Source of the DNA: Geomonas limicola
Lineage (GTDB): Bacteria > Desulfobacterota > Desulfuromonadia > Geobacterales > Geobacteraceae
DNA: 64,000 nucleotides
Direction of reading: 5' to 3'
Assembly: GCF_014193675.1 (NCBI RefSeq)
Contig: NZ_BLXZ01000008.1
Coordinates: 228,888-292,887 of the forward strand
Shown: positions 8,957-17,745 of the stretch, in pieces
Layout: every line of letters starts with the position of its first letter
How positions within the stretch are numbered: the stretch's first letter is position 1
Position numbers and translations under genes: made by a program
Notes under the pieces: model-generated
Seen by the model: only the letters and a program-made list of their open reading frames with translations
Database searches by the model: none
Told to the model about the DNA's origin: nothing

Positions 8957-11392
8957 ATGACCGAACGTAGAAAAGACCTCCTTTGCCTATCCGCTCTCTT
9001 CGTGGTGCTCATGCTTTTCTACGCGAAGATCCTTTTCACGGGGAAGGTGATCAGCGCTCCAGATATCATCAACGAGTCCTACTGGGGATTCGTCTCGCAA
9101 AAAAGCGAGCCCTTCTGGGATATCTTCGCCTTCGACAAGGTGCAGGCAGGGTGGAACATCTTCATCAACAGCGGGTTCACCTCGGAAGGTGGCATCTCGC
9201 CGATCCATTTCCTTTTCTGGCTCAAGCTCATTCAGTTCGTCTTCCCGCTCCCCTCGGTGGTCGCCTGGCACATCGTGCTGCACCTCTTTTTCGGCGCGAC
9301 GGGTCTTTTCCTGTTCTGCCGGGCAATCGGCGCCGGCCGGCTGGGCAGCCTCCTCGCCGCGCTCATCTTTGCGATAGCCCCCGAAAACGCCACGCTCATC
9401 AATGCCGGGCACGTGATGAAGATCGCCACCATCTCCTACGCCCCCTGGGCCTTCTACGTCCTGGAACGTGGTTTTCTGACCAGGCGGCTGATTTTTTTCC
9501 TGGCCACCGGCCTGGTCCTGGCGCTGCAGTTTTTCAACACCCACTGGCAGATCGCCTACTATACCTGCCTGTGCATCGGTATCTACGGCATCGTGCGTTC
9601 CCTGATCATCCTGCGCTCGCCGCAGGAGCGGGCCCTGTTCCCGGTCCCCAAGCTCTTCGGAATGAACCTGGTGGTGCTGGTCTTCTTCCTGACCACGGTC
9701 TCCGTCGGTTTGTTGCCCTTAGCCAACTGGTCGCAGGACACCAACCGCGGGGTGCAAAGCGGCGCGAACCAGGGTAAAGGGGGGCTCAGCCGCGACGAGG
9801 CGATGTCCTGGTCGCTGCCGCCCGAGGAGGTCGGCGCCTTCGTCATTCCCGGTTTCTTCGGCCTTTCCCGTCAGGAAGGGGGAGAAAACCCGAAGAACAT
9901 CGCCAGCTACTACTGGGGGCGCATGAACTTCACCCAGACGGCGAGCTACATGGGGCTGCTCCCCTGGCTCCTGGTGCCGCTGCCGCTCATCTTCCGCCGC
10001 AACCGCTACACCTGGCTGGCGACCGCGGCGATCGTCGGCGGCGTATTCTTCTCGATGGGGAAGTACAGCCTCTTCTATAACCTGCTCTTCGACTACTTCC
10101 CCGGGATCAACCGGTTCCGGGTTCCCAAGATGATCATGTTCATCCCGGTCATGGGTCTGGGGGTCCTCTCCGCGTTCGGCCTCGACCTGCTGCTCGATCC
10201 GCGTACCAGGGAGACCAGACAGTTCAAGAAATACCTGATCGGGGTGACGGTACTCCCCGTCGCTCTTCTGCTGCTGTTGGGGGCGGAACTGATCGGCAGG
10301 GATTTCTGGATCAACCAGTTCATCGACATGCTCTCGCAACCAACCCGCTACCAGCCGCAGAGCGAGCAACTCGTGCTGCAGCGTTGGACGAACCTGGTGA
10401 CCGAGACCGGACTCGCAGCCGGACTGGCCGCGCTTTTCGCGGCTGTTTTCTGGGCCTATCGGAAAGGGGTGCTCGCGGCGAAGTTCCTCCCCGCGGCGCT
10501 GCTGGTCCTGTTCCTGGTCGACGTCGGGAGGATCGACAGCAAGTTCCTCTTCACCATTCCCGTCCCCGAGAAGAACCGGGCGCAAAAAACTCCGGTCATC
10601 GAATACCTGATCCAGCACCGTTCGGATCAGTACCGGGTGCTTCCGATGGACGGCAGCGATCCGATGGCGTACGTGGCGCAGAACATACCCGTGATGTTCA
10701 CCTCGAACGCCGTGCAGCAGCGCCGTTGGCAGGAGTTCCTGGACAACGTCAACATGGCCTCCGCGATGCTGGACCTCCTCAACATCAGGTACCTCGTGAT
10801 CGGCAGCGAGCAGTTCGCAAAGGAGAAGGCGGCGCTCGGCCCGAAGTTCGTGCCGGTCTTCACCTCCCCCGACGGCAAATCGCTGATCCTGGAGAACCGG
10901 ACGGTACTTCCCAAGGCGTGGCTGGTGGGAGCGGTGGCCGTGATACAGTCGCCGGAGCAGAGGCTCGGCTACCTGCAGGATCCCGGCTACGACCCGAGCC
11001 AGATCGTGATGGTCGAATCGCCCCCTCCCATCCCGCTGGCCAATCCGAATGCACCGGCCGCGGGCGCCCCTGGCACCGTGCAGGTGACCAGGTACCAGGG
11101 CGAGCATATCGACCTGAACGCCCTGGTGGCCAGGAACGCGATCCTCGTGTTGGGGGAGAAATACTATAAGGGGTGGCGCGCCACCGTGGACGGCAAGGAA
11201 ACCGAGATTTACCCGGTGAACCACGTGCTGAGGGGGATCTACCTGACGCCGGGCAATCACAAGGTGGAGTTCAGCTTCGACCCGGCCCCCTTCAAAATCG
11301 GCAAGTCGCTGACGCTCGCCTCATTCGCATTGTTTTTCATCATGCTGGGACGCGAGCTCTGGCTGAAGCGAACCGGGAAGCTCAAGGCCTGA
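8957..11392 (+). CDS. YfhO family integral membrane protein
   Basis: A membrane protein of 811 residues with about twelve N-terminal and central hydrophobic helices, a long soluble region (about residues 550-770) and a final helix near the C-terminus. The layout and motifs such as YYKGWRATVDG near the C-terminus fit the YfhO family (GT-C-like fold), some members of which add sugars to teichoic or other surface polymers. The ATG at 8957 has GGAG at 8944-8947 with about 9-base spacing and is preferred over an upstream GTG at 8942. It lies 47 bases after the last GT4 gene and probably closes the glycan operon. A role in glycosylating the exported glycan is inference. Confidence 0.82.
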   Translation: MTERRKDLLCLSALFVVLMLFYAKILFTGKVISAPDIINESYWGFVSQKSEPFWDIFAFDKVQAGWNIFINSGFTSEGGISPIHFLFWLKLIQFVFPLPSVVAWHIVLHLFFGATGLFLFCRAIGAGRLGSLLAALIFAIAPENATLINAGHVMKIATISYAPWAFYVLERGFLTRRLIFFLATGLVLALQFFNTHWQIAYYTCLCIGIYGIVRSLIILRSPQERALFPVPKLFGMNLVVLVFFLTTVSVGLLPLANWSQDTNRGVQSGANQGKGGLSRDEAMSWSLPPEEVGAFVIPGFFGLSRQEGGENPKNIASYYWGRMNFTQTASYMGLLPWLLVPLPLIFRRNRYTWLATAAIVGGVFFSMGKYSLFYNLLFDYFPGINRFRVPKMIMFIPVMGLGVLSAFGLDLLLDPRTRETRQFKKYLIGVTVLPVALLLLLGAELIGRDFWINQFIDMLSQPTRYQPQSEQLVLQRWTNLVTETGLAAGLAALFAAVFWAYRKGVLAAKFLPAALLVLFLVDVGRIDSKFLFTIPVPEKNRAQKTPVIEYLIQHRSDQYRVLPMDGSDPMAYVAQNIPVMFTSNAVQQRRWQEFLDNVNMASAMLDLLNIRYLVIGSEQFAKEKAALGPKFVPVFTSPDGKSLILENRTVLPKAWLVGAVAVIQSPEQRLGYLQDPGYDPSQIVMVESPPPIPLANPNAPAAGAPGTVQVTRYQGEHIDLNALVARNAILVLGEKYYKGWRATVDGKETEIYPVNHVLRGIYLTPGNHKVEFSFDPAPFKIGKSLTLASFALFFIMLGRELWLKRTGKLKA

Positions 11393-11540
11393 CCGGGCCA
11401 GCTCACTCGCCTGGCTGACGCCCCTGACTACTGACCCTCGGGCACCGACGACGCTCACGTCCCAGGTGCCCTGCCGCCCTTTGCGTCCTCGCTGTGCAAG
11501 GGGCTTAGCTTTTCATCTATGAGTACGGAGAACAGGACGT

Positions 11541-12362
11541 TTGGATCGACACCTTGAGGAATCGGAAACTCTTGACGAACTGACCGGCTACCGGTTGCGC
11601 CTCATCCAGCCGCGACACGGCTACCGGTTCTCGGTCGACCCGCTGCTTTTGGCTGACTTCGCGGGGGTGCGGCCGGGGGACCGGGCGGCGGACCTGGGGA
11701 CCGGCTGTGGAGTTATTCCGCTTCTTTTGGCGCGACTGGAGGAGTCCTGCACGGTGACCGCGATAGAGTTTCAGCCGGTGATGGCGGATATCGCACAGCG
11801 GAACGTCGCGCTGAACGGCCTCGAGGAGCGGGTGGAGATCGTTTCCGAGGACGTCGTTTCCCTGAAGTCGCGCTTTCCGGTGGACAGCTTCGACCTGGTA
11901 GTGTCGAATCCCCCCTACCGCCGACCCGGCACCGGAAAGGTGAGCCCGCGCGCCGGGCGCGACGACGCTCGGCACGAAACGACCGCCACCCTGGCCGATT
12001 TCCTCGCGGCGGCGAAGTACCTGGTAAAACCCTCCGGTCGCATCTGCTTCGTCTACCACACCAGCCGCCTCCCTGAACTGATGGAGCAGGCCGCCCGGCA
12101 AAAGCTCGGCATCCTGAGGTTGCGCATGGTGCACGGCAGCGTTTCGGCGCAGGCCAGGATGTTCCTGGTGGAACTGGTCAAGGGGAGAACGGGTGAGCTT
12201 AAGGTGGAGGCGCCGTTGTTGGTGCGCGGCGAGGAAGGTGGCTACAGCGAGGAGAAACTGCGAATTTACCGTGGCAAGGACTGCGTGAAACAGGGCGCTG
12301 CGCAGGCTACCGAGGTACCTGAGAATCGCGAGCTATTGAGAGAACCTGCCAAGGTTATTTAG
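11541..12362 (+). CDS. tRNA1(Val) adenine-N6 methyltransferase-like protein (TrmN6/YfiC family)
   Basis: A 273-residue class I methyltransferase. ADLGTGCGVIPLLLA forms the SAM loop, and SNPPYRRP supplies the NPPY motif typical of N6-adenine or N5-glutamine methyltransferases. The N-terminal segment with YRFSVDPLLLADF matches the YfiC/TrmN6 group, which modifies A37 of tRNA-Val. The TTG start at 11541 follows a CGGAG at 11526-11530. The upstream 148 bases contain a GGGCACC/GGTGCCC hairpin (11440-11446 and 11465-11471) without a clear T-run. The last 40 or so residues are polar and beyond the fold. The substrate could differ from tRNA. Confidence 0.82.
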   Translation: MDRHLEESETLDELTGYRLRLIQPRHGYRFSVDPLLLADFAGVRPGDRAADLGTGCGVIPLLLARLEESCTVTAIEFQPVMADIAQRNVALNGLEERVEIVSEDVVSLKSRFPVDSFDLVVSNPPYRRPGTGKVSPRAGRDDARHETTATLADFLAAAKYLVKPSGRICFVYHTSRLPELMEQAARQKLGILRLRMVHGSVSAQARMFLVELVKGRTGELKVEAPLLVRGEEGGYSEEKLRIYRGKDCVKQGAAQATEVPENRELLREPAKVI

Positions 12363-12432
12363 ATAAAAGATAGCGGTGACTTGCGCATCAGGTTGATTGT
12401 GTGGATAATGAGACGCTGCAGCGGAAACCTTG

Positions 12433-12472
12433 ACAGTCCCTAGACCCCAGTCCCCAGTCCCTAATCCCTGCT
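12433..12472. repeat. Intergenic 'tagggactagggact' type repeat (family C)
   Basis: A run of imperfect 7-8 base units (CCCTAGA, CCCCAGT, CCCTAAT) at the 3' end of the DUF721 gene. The same units occur at 23560-23590, 23670-23695, 36886-36943 and 37068-37112. It sits between two convergent genes. Confidence 0.6.
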
Positions 12473-12913
12473 TTCCCGATCCCTCTTGATGAGGCGCTCG
12501 AGGATGCTGCGCAGTTCCGGGTCGGAGATGGTGGCGGTCTGCTCGGTGATCTCGGTCGCTTCGACGTCAGAGAGCTCGCGCCGCTTGGGAACGTGAGGTT
12601 TCTTCAGGGTTGGGGGGACGATGCGGCCGGCCTTCATGTAGATCTCGCGTACCATCTCCTGGCCCAGCTGTTCGTTGACCTTGGCAATCAGCTCCTTCTT
12701 GAGATAGGTGAGCTGTTGCATCCAGGGCGCGCTGTCCACGGTGACGGTGAGGGTTCCTTCGCGATAGGCAGAGGGCTGGGCGTGCAAGGCGATGCGGTCG
12801 CCAACAGCCTGGTCCCAGACCAGCCAGATACGCCCCTCGTAGAGACGCTTCTCGGCAGGGGTGCCGCTCAGAAAAGCCCCGAGCAGGTCCGAGACCGCTG
12901 CGGGACGTTTCAT
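12461..12913 (-). CDS. DUF721 (DciA-like) protein
   Basis: A 150-residue basic protein of the DUF721 family. It begins MKRPAAVSDLLGAFLS and carries the family core around GRIWLVWDQAVGDRIALHAQP and LTVTVDSAPWMQQL. The family includes DciA, a loader/operator of the replicative helicase in many bacteria that lack DnaC. In DciA-type proteins this domain is the KH-like part. The ATG at 12913 is chosen because upstream residues do not fit the family, though its ribosome binding site is weak. It lies 13 bases after the stop of the small membrane protein gene, so the two are probably co-transcribed. A helicase-related role is inferred from the family only. Confidence 0.8.
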   Translation of the reverse strand: MKRPAAVSDLLGAFLSGTPAEKRLYEGRIWLVWDQAVGDRIALHAQPSAYREGTLTVTVDSAPWMQQLTYLKKELIAKVNEQLGQEMVREIYMKAGRIVPPTLKKPHVPKRRELSDVEATEITEQTATISDPELRSILERLIKRDRESRD

Positions 12914-12926
12914 TTTCGGGCGCCGG

Positions 12927-13187
12927 TCACTCGCCAACGCCGTTCCTCTTGCGGTAGATCCGGCCGCCCATGAACTGGCCGGCAACCGATCCTGCGAGCG
13001 TGAAGGGGATGTACTGGATGCCCAAGCCTATCTTCAGCCTGGCATAGATGATGAGCGGGATGGAGATGTGGATGTAGAACCACCATCCGGGAGAAAACTT
13101 CCGGCAGCCCTGGCGTAGGTATCCCAAGGGAATGTTGACGGCGGCCGCCAGAAGGACGACGACGGCTACTTGTAGGGCTGTCTGCAT
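12927..13187 (-). CDS. Small membrane protein of unknown function
   Basis: An 86-residue protein with a hydrophobic N-terminal segment, a YIHISIPLIIYARLKIG segment and a glycine-rich third segment, so probably three membrane spans, and a basic C-terminus (GGRIYRKRN). The ATG at 13187 is preceded on its strand by AAGAGG with 6-base spacing. It is followed closely by the DUF721 gene. I do not recognise a family. An overlapping reading in another frame (12910-13206) was discarded because it is not hydrophobic and has no ribosome binding site. Confidence 0.6.
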   Translation of the reverse strand: MQTALQVAVVVLLAAAVNIPLGYLRQGCRKFSPGWWFYIHISIPLIIYARLKIGLGIQYIPFTLAGSVAGQFMGGRIYRKRNGVGE

Positions 13188-13282
13188 GAAGGACCTCTTG
13201 AACCACGAATATTATGGATTTAATACGGCCTTGTCAATCCGGATCTCGGGGAGGGGGGGCAAGGCAGGTAAAAGGAGCTGGT

Positions 13283-13543
13283 GTGGTAAACGAAGGCGAT
13301 TACGTAGTGATTTTTAACTCGATCCATCGCGTGATGGAGGCCGAGAAACTTTTGAAACAGCAGGGACTGGCGATCCTCTTGATCCCGGCACCCAGGGCAC
13401 TCGCCGCCGATTGCGGTCTGGCCATCCGTTACGCGGAGGAGGTCAGGCCCCAGGTGGAGGCGGCGCTCACCCTGGCGGGGCTCATGCCACGGGAGTCGTT
13501 TCGCAAGCAAGGTGAAGAATTCATAAAGATAGAGGGAGCATGA
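13283..13543 (+). CDS. DUF3343 putative Se/S carrier-like protein
   Basis: An 86-residue protein of the DUF3343 family, described as putative Se/S-carrier-like. It has the characteristic opening FNSIHRVMEAEKLLKQQGL, a PAPRALAADCG core containing the conserved cysteine, and a LAIRYAEE segment. The GTG start at 13283 has AAGGAG at 13272-13277. It overlaps the start of yedF by up to 4 bases. The pairing with YedF is common in selenium-using bacteria and suggests handling of persulfide- or selenide-loaded cysteine. That function is inferred from family and context. Confidence 0.85.
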   Translation: MVNEGDYVVIFNSIHRVMEAEKLLKQQGLAILLIPAPRALAADCGLAIRYAEEVRPQVEAALTLAGLMPRESFRKQGEEFIKIEGA

Positions 13544-13545
13544 TG

Positions 13546-14130
13546 ATGGATCTCGACTGCAGAGGAATGGCCTGCCCGGCGCCGGTTGTTTCGGTGAAAC
13601 GGGCCTTGGAGACGGCGGATGGCGTACTGCGGGTTTTGCTCGATGACGGCGCGCCGCGGGAGAACGTGCGGCGCTTTGCCGAAGGGCGAGGCTACCAGGT
13701 CCAGGAAGATGCGCAGGACGGAGCCTTCGCCCTGACCATCACGGGTGGCGGAGCTGCGCCTGTGGCTGCCCCCCAGGTGGCAGCTGCCAAGACGGGGCAC
13801 TCAGTGCTGCTGATCGGTACCGACCGTCTGGGGGACGGTCCTGAGGAATTGGGGCGGCTTTTGATGCGCAACTTCATCATCACCCTTTTGGACGTGGCCG
13901 AGTTGCCGGACCGGATGTTCTTCATCAACACCGGCGTGCTGCTTGCCGCCGAAGGTTCCGAGGTGCTGGAGGCGCTGGAGAAGCTGGGCAATCGCGGCGT
14001 CGAAGTCCTCTCCTGCGGGGTGTGCCTGGACTTCTTCCACAAGAAGGAGCTCTTGAAGGCCGGGGCGGTGACCAACATGTTCACCATCGCCGAAAGCCTG
14101 CTGAACGCGCGCTCGGTTGTCAGGTTGTAA
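13546..14130 (+). CDS. yedF: Selenium metabolism protein YedF
   Basis: About 194 residues. It has an N-terminal TusA/SirA-like domain with the CPxP motif in RGMACPAPVVSVKRAL and a C-terminal DsrE-like domain ending in SCGVCLDFF. This two-domain architecture is that of the sulfurtransferase-like selenium metabolism protein YedF. Three successive ATG codons at 13540, 13543 and 13546 could start it. The third has the best spacing (7 bases) from GGGAG at 13534-13538. It is translationally coupled to the DUF3343 gene. It presumably carries selenium or sulfur on the CPxP cysteine. selD and selA are not in the window. Confidence 0.88.
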   Translation: MDLDCRGMACPAPVVSVKRALETADGVLRVLLDDGAPRENVRRFAEGRGYQVQEDAQDGAFALTITGGGAAPVAAPQVAAAKTGHSVLLIGTDRLGDGPEELGRLLMRNFIITLLDVAELPDRMFFINTGVLLAAEGSEVLEALEKLGNRGVEVLSCGVCLDFFHKKELLKAGAVTNMFTIAESLLNARSVVRL

Positions 14131-14148
14131 TTTGGGAAACCAGCCTCT

Positions 14149-14343
14149 AAACAGGGATGAACGGGATGAAGGGGATAAACCTGAAGCTGAACCCAAGGCT
14201 TTACCAGATGAACTTCTGAGATAATGGGAGTAAAGACAACACCGACACCTTTAGAACTGGTTCGGCCTTTAGCGTTAACGTTCGAGGCCGAACCCGCTTG
14301 GAAGGTGTGGTTTTTATCCCCTGCATCCCTTTCATCCCTGTTA
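14149..14343. repeat. Composite foldback repeat (family A arms plus GGTTCGGCCT core)
   Basis: The 369-base gap before ffh is filled largely by a nested inverted repeat. Outer arms at 14149-14180 (AGGGATGAACGGGATGAAGG type) and 14312-14343 (its imperfect complement), middle arms ACACCTT 14244-14250 / AAGGTGT 14302-14308, and an inner stem GGTTCGGCCT 14259-14268 / AGGCCGAACC 14285-14294. Similar outer arms recur at 25312-25387 and 47675-47752, and the inner core recurs near 20157 and 22597. No credible gene is seen inside. Confidence 0.75.
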
Positions 14344-14374
14344 TTGGTTTGGGGTTTGGTTCTGGATATTTTCC

Positions 14375-14404
14375 TTGACAATAGATGGGTTTATCTACTA
14401 GATT
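14375..14404 (+). promoter_or_regulatory. Sigma70-like promoter for ffh operon
   Basis: TTGACA at 14375-14380, an 18-base spacer and TAGATT at 14399-14404. It is just downstream of the foldback repeat and about 95 bases ahead of the ffh start, and would drive ffh and the ribosomal-protein operon. Confidence 0.65.
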
Positions 14405-14499
14405 GACTCTCTTGCCGCGGGATACCTGTGTCTTTTTGCAGGCTTCCCCTGAGGCTTTTCGGAAAATAGTGCGCTTTTTCGGCACTTTACAGGATATCG

Positions 14500-15858
14500 A
14501 TGTTCGCGACTCTCTCTGACAAGCTGGACCTGGTTTTCAAGAAGCTGCGCGGTCAGGCCGTAATGACCGAGGACAACGTCAAGGACGCACTGCGTGAAGT
14601 GCGACTGGCGCTCCTCGAGGCCGACGTCAACTTCAAGGTAGTCAAGGACTTCATCGAGCGGGTGCGCGGCCGCGCCGTGGGCACGGAAGTGCTGCAGAGC
14701 CTGGCCCCCGGTCAGCAGGTAATCAAGATCGTCCATGACGAACTGGTCCAGCTGATGGGCGGCGCCGAGGACAACTCGCTGGACCTCGCTGCCAAGCCGC
14801 CGGTCGCCATCATGATGGTCGGCCTGCAGGGCGCCGGTAAGACGACTTCCTGCGGCAAACTGGCCAGGTTCCTGAAAAGCCAGCGCAAAAAGACGCTGCT
14901 GGTTCCGGCCGACGTGTACCGCCCCGCTGCAATCGAGCAGTTGAAGGTGCTGGGACGCCAGCTGGACGTCGAGGTCTTCGACTCCACCGCGGATCAGAAG
15001 CCGCTCGACATCTGCCGCAACGCAACCCGCTACGCGACGCTCAACGGCATCGACGTGGTGATCTACGATACCGCCGGCCGCCACCAGATCGACGACTATC
15101 TGATGGAGGAGCTGGAAGGGATCCGTGACGAACTCGCTCCGCGCGAGATCCTCTTCGTGGCCGACGCCATGACCGGCCAGGAAGCAGTCAACGTCGCCAG
15201 CGGCTTCAACGACCGCCTGGGGATCACCGGCGTGGTGCTCACCAAGCTGGACGGCGACGCCAAGGGTGGCGCAGCGCTCTCCATCAAGGCCGTCACCGGT
15301 AAGCCGGTCAAGTTCGTGGGCCTTGGCGAGAAGCTGGACGCGCTGGACGTGTTCCACGCCGACCGCCTGGTGTCCCGTATCCTCGGCATGGGCGACGTCC
15401 TTACCCTGATCGAGAAGGCGCAGGCAACCTTCGACCAGCAGGAAGGCGAGAGGCTGCAGCAGAAGCTGAGGAAGAACCAGTTCGACCTGGAAGACTTCCG
15501 CGCCCAGCTGCAGCAGATCAAAAAGATGGGCTCGCTGGAATCTATCATGGGCATGATCCCCGGGATGGGGAAGATGATGCGCCAGATGCAGGGCGCCCAG
15601 CCGTCTGAGAAGGAGTTGAAGCGCATCGAGGCGATCATCGATTCGATGACCCCCAAGGAGCGCGCCAACCACACCATCATCAACGGCAGCCGCCGCCTGA
15701 GGATCGCCAAGGGAAGCGGCACCAGCGTCCAGGAAGTGAACCAGCTCCTGAAGCGCTTCACCGAGGCGCAGAAGGTGGTGAAGCAGTTGCAGAAGATGGG
15801 CCCGAAAGGGCTTATGAAAGGGATGAAGGGCATGGGTAAGGGGATGTTCCCCTTCTAA
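14500..15858 (+). CDS. ffh: Signal recognition particle protein Ffh
   Basis: A 452-residue SRP54-type GTPase. The N-terminal helical N domain leads into the G domain with GLQGAGKTTSCGKLA (P-loop), DTAGRHQ, TKLDGDAKGG, and then the methionine-rich M domain that binds SRP RNA and signal sequences (GMIPGMGKMMRQMQ and a C-terminal run of GMKG units). Length and order match bacterial Ffh. It delivers nascent membrane proteins to FtsY. It starts with ATG at 14500 behind AGGAT, is preceded by a sigma70-like promoter, and leads into rpsP, the usual neighbour. Confidence 0.97.
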   Translation: MFATLSDKLDLVFKKLRGQAVMTEDNVKDALREVRLALLEADVNFKVVKDFIERVRGRAVGTEVLQSLAPGQQVIKIVHDELVQLMGGAEDNSLDLAAKPPVAIMMVGLQGAGKTTSCGKLARFLKSQRKKTLLVPADVYRPAAIEQLKVLGRQLDVEVFDSTADQKPLDICRNATRYATLNGIDVVIYDTAGRHQIDDYLMEELEGIRDELAPREILFVADAMTGQEAVNVASGFNDRLGITGVVLTKLDGDAKGGAALSIKAVTGKPVKFVGLGEKLDALDVFHADRLVSRILGMGDVLTLIEKAQATFDQQEGERLQQKLRKNQFDLEDFRAQLQQIKKMGSLESIMGMIPGMGKMMRQMQGAQPSEKELKRIEAIIDSMTPKERANHTIINGSRRLRIAKGSGTSVQEVNQLLKRFTEAQKVVKQLQKMGPKGLMKGMKGMGKGMFPF

Positions 15859-15951
15859 ACCCGGCTTTTACTTTTGACACGATAGACGAACCCGAACACC
15901 CATACTTACAGAAGTCGCGGATCCAAGATCCGAGAATACCAGGAGGAAGAA

Positions 15952-16218
15952 ATGGCAATAAAGATCAGACTTGCACGTGCGGGCGCCAAGAAGAAACCGT
16001 TTTACCAGGTAGTAGTTGCTGACTGCCGCAGCCGCAGGGACGGGCGCTTCATCGAGAACGTCGGTACCTACGACCCGAACAAAAACCCGGCAGCGTACAA
16101 CCTGGAAGAAGGGAAGACCCTTGAGTGGCTGAAGCAGGGCGCTCAGCCGACCGATACCGTCAAGCAGATCCTGAAGAAGACTGGCATCTGGGAGAAGTTC
16201 GTAACTCCGGCTGCCTAG
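15952..16218 (+). CDS. rpsP: 30S ribosomal protein S16
   Basis: An 88-residue S16 with the classic start MAIKIRLARAGAKKKPFY and the following VVADCRSRRDGRFIE segment. It has a strong AGGAGGAAGAA ribosome binding site just before ATG 15952. First gene of the S16-KhpA-RimM-TrmD-L19 group. It is 93 bases after ffh. Confidence 0.97.
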   Translation: MAIKIRLARAGAKKKPFYQVVVADCRSRRDGRFIENVGTYDPNKNPAAYNLEEGKTLEWLKQGAQPTDTVKQILKKTGIWEKFVTPAA

Positions 16219-16268
16219 TGTATAACGTCCGGTAAACCGGATATCCCACACTACAGAGGATAGCGACA

Positions 16269-16499
16269 ATGAGAGAACTTGTAGAGACCATCGCGAAAGC
16301 ACTTGTTGATGATCCCAGCCAGGTCAAAGCTACCGAAGAGATGGAGGAAGACACCAACGTCATCAAGTTGACGGTAGCCAAGGAAGACATGGGACGTATC
16401 ATCGGCAAGGAGGGACGCACCGCAAAAGCGATCCGCACCCTGTTGAACGCAGTTTCCACAAAGGACAACAAGAAAGCTATCCTGAAGATTGTAGAGTGA
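16269..16499 (+). CDS. khpA: KH-domain RNA-binding protein KhpA
   Basis: A 76-residue single KH domain protein with the GxxG loop in MGRIIGKEGRTAKAIR. KhpA (YlqC) binds RNA, often with KhpB. The position between rpsP and rimM is the conserved one in many bacteria. ATG 16269 follows AGAGGATAG, and the stop lies within a few bases of the rimM start. Confidence 0.94.
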   Translation: MRELVETIAKALVDDPSQVKATEEMEEDTNVIKLTVAKEDMGRIIGKEGRTAKAIRTLLNAVSTKDNKKAILKIVE

Positions 16500-16501
16500 C
16501 G

Positions 16502-17023
16502 ATGTCTCAAAGCAGCAAGCTGTTACTGATCGGTAAAATCCAGGCAACCCAGGGGATCCGGGGGCAACTTCGGGTCATTCCCTTTGCGGGCGATGCCTCG
16601 AGCATCTCGCTTCTGGACCACGTGCTGATCAAGGCTCCAAGCGGCGCCCTGGAAAGCTTTCCGATGCGCTCGGCGAAGGCCCACGGCAAGAGGGTGATCC
16701 TGACCCTCAGCCAGTTCGACAACATAAACCAGGTGCTGCACCTGGTGGGCCGCGAGATCTACGCGGAACGCGGCCAACTGCCGGAACTCCCCGATGACGA
16801 GTTTTACTGGTCGGACCTGCTCGGCCTGGAAGTGGTAAGCCAGGAAGGGGAGGTGTTGGGAGAACTGGTCGATATCATCGAGACCGGCTCCAACGATGTC
16901 TACGTGGTACGGTTGGAGGGGCGCGAGGTATTGGTCCCTGCACTGGAGGACGTGGTCCTGTCGGTCGACCTGGAAGCAAACCGCATGACGGTCTCTCTTC
17001 CCGAGGGGCTGCTCGATCTATGA
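16502..17023 (+). CDS. rimM: Ribosome maturation factor RimM
   Basis: About 173 residues. The N-terminal RimM domain starts LLLIGKIQATQGIRGQLRV, and the C-terminal PRC-barrel contains FYWSDLLGLEVVSQEGEVLGEL. RimM assists 30S head assembly around S19 and 16S helices. Start taken at ATG 16502. A GTG at 16496 overlapping the khpA stop is an alternative that adds two residues. The stop overlaps the trmD start by 4 bases. Confidence 0.94.
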   Translation: MSQSSKLLLIGKIQATQGIRGQLRVIPFAGDASSISLLDHVLIKAPSGALESFPMRSAKAHGKRVILTLSQFDNINQVLHLVGREIYAERGQLPELPDDEFYWSDLLGLEVVSQEGEVLGELVDIIETGSNDVYVVRLEGREVLVPALEDVVLSVDLEANRMTVSLPEGLLDL

Positions 17024-17745
17024 AATTCGACATACTGACGCTTTTCCCGGCCATGTTCGAGGGGCCGCTGACGGAGAGTATCCTGAAGCGTGCCTGCGAG
17101 AGCGGGCTCATCGAGGTCGCGCTGCACAACATCCGCGACTGGGCGCTCGACAAACACGCCACGGCCGACGACTCCCCCTACGGTGGAGGGGCCGGCATGG
17201 TGATGAAGGTGGAACCGCTGGCCGGTGCCATCGAGAGCGTGAAGGAGAAGCACCCCGGTTCCAAGGTGATCCTGACCTCCCCGGGCGGGCGGACCCTGTC
17301 CCACGCGGTGGCGCAGGAACTCTCCCGCGAAGAGGGGCTTATCATCATCTGCGGCCGGTACGAAGGGGTTGACGAAAGGGTGAAGAAGCTCTTCGTCGAC
17401 GAAGAGATCTCCCTGGGGGATTTCGTGATGACCGGCGGGGAGATCGCCGCCATGGCGCTCGTCGACAGCGTGGCGCGGCTGGTGCCGGGGGTACTCGGTT
17501 CCGACGACTCCGCACTGTACGACTCCTTCGCCGACGGTCTTTTGGAGTATCCGCAGTACACGCGGCCTCCCGAATTTCGGGGCGAGAAAGTTCCCGACGT
17601 GCTCCTGTCCGGCAACCACGCGGTGATCGCCAAGTGGCGCCGCAAGGAGTCCTTGTTAAGAACGCTTGCCTCCCGTCCCGAGCTCCTCGGCCGGATCGAG
17701 TTGAGCAAGGCGGACCAGAAACTTTTGGCGGAGGTGAATTCGTGA
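17020..17745 (+). CDS. trmD: tRNA (guanine37-N1)-methyltransferase TrmD
   Basis: A 241-residue SPOUT methyltransferase with the TrmD signatures FDILTLFPAMFEGPL, DDSPYGGGAGMVMK and IIICGRYEGVDER, forming the trefoil-knot SAM site. It methylates G37 of tRNAs reading CNN codons and prevents frameshifting. It overlaps rimM upstream (4 bases) and the RNA methyltransferase gene downstream (GTGA). Confidence 0.97.
   Translation: MKFDILTLFPAMFEGPLTESILKRACESGLIEVALHNIRDWALDKHATADDSPYGGGAGMVMKVEPLAGAIESVKEKHPGSKVILTSPGGRTLSHAVAQELSREEGLIIICGRYEGVDERVKKLFVDEEISLGDFVMTGGEIAAMALVDSVARLVPGVLGSDDSALYDSFADGLLEYPQYTRPPEFRGEKVPDVLLSGNHAVIAKWRRKESLLRTLASRPELLGRIELSKADQKLLAEVNS

Noticed and set aside
12910..13206. 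Alternative minus-strand frame over the small membrane protein
   Set aside because: Not hydrophobic, proline/histidine-rich, no ribosome binding site. The frame ending at 12927 is better.
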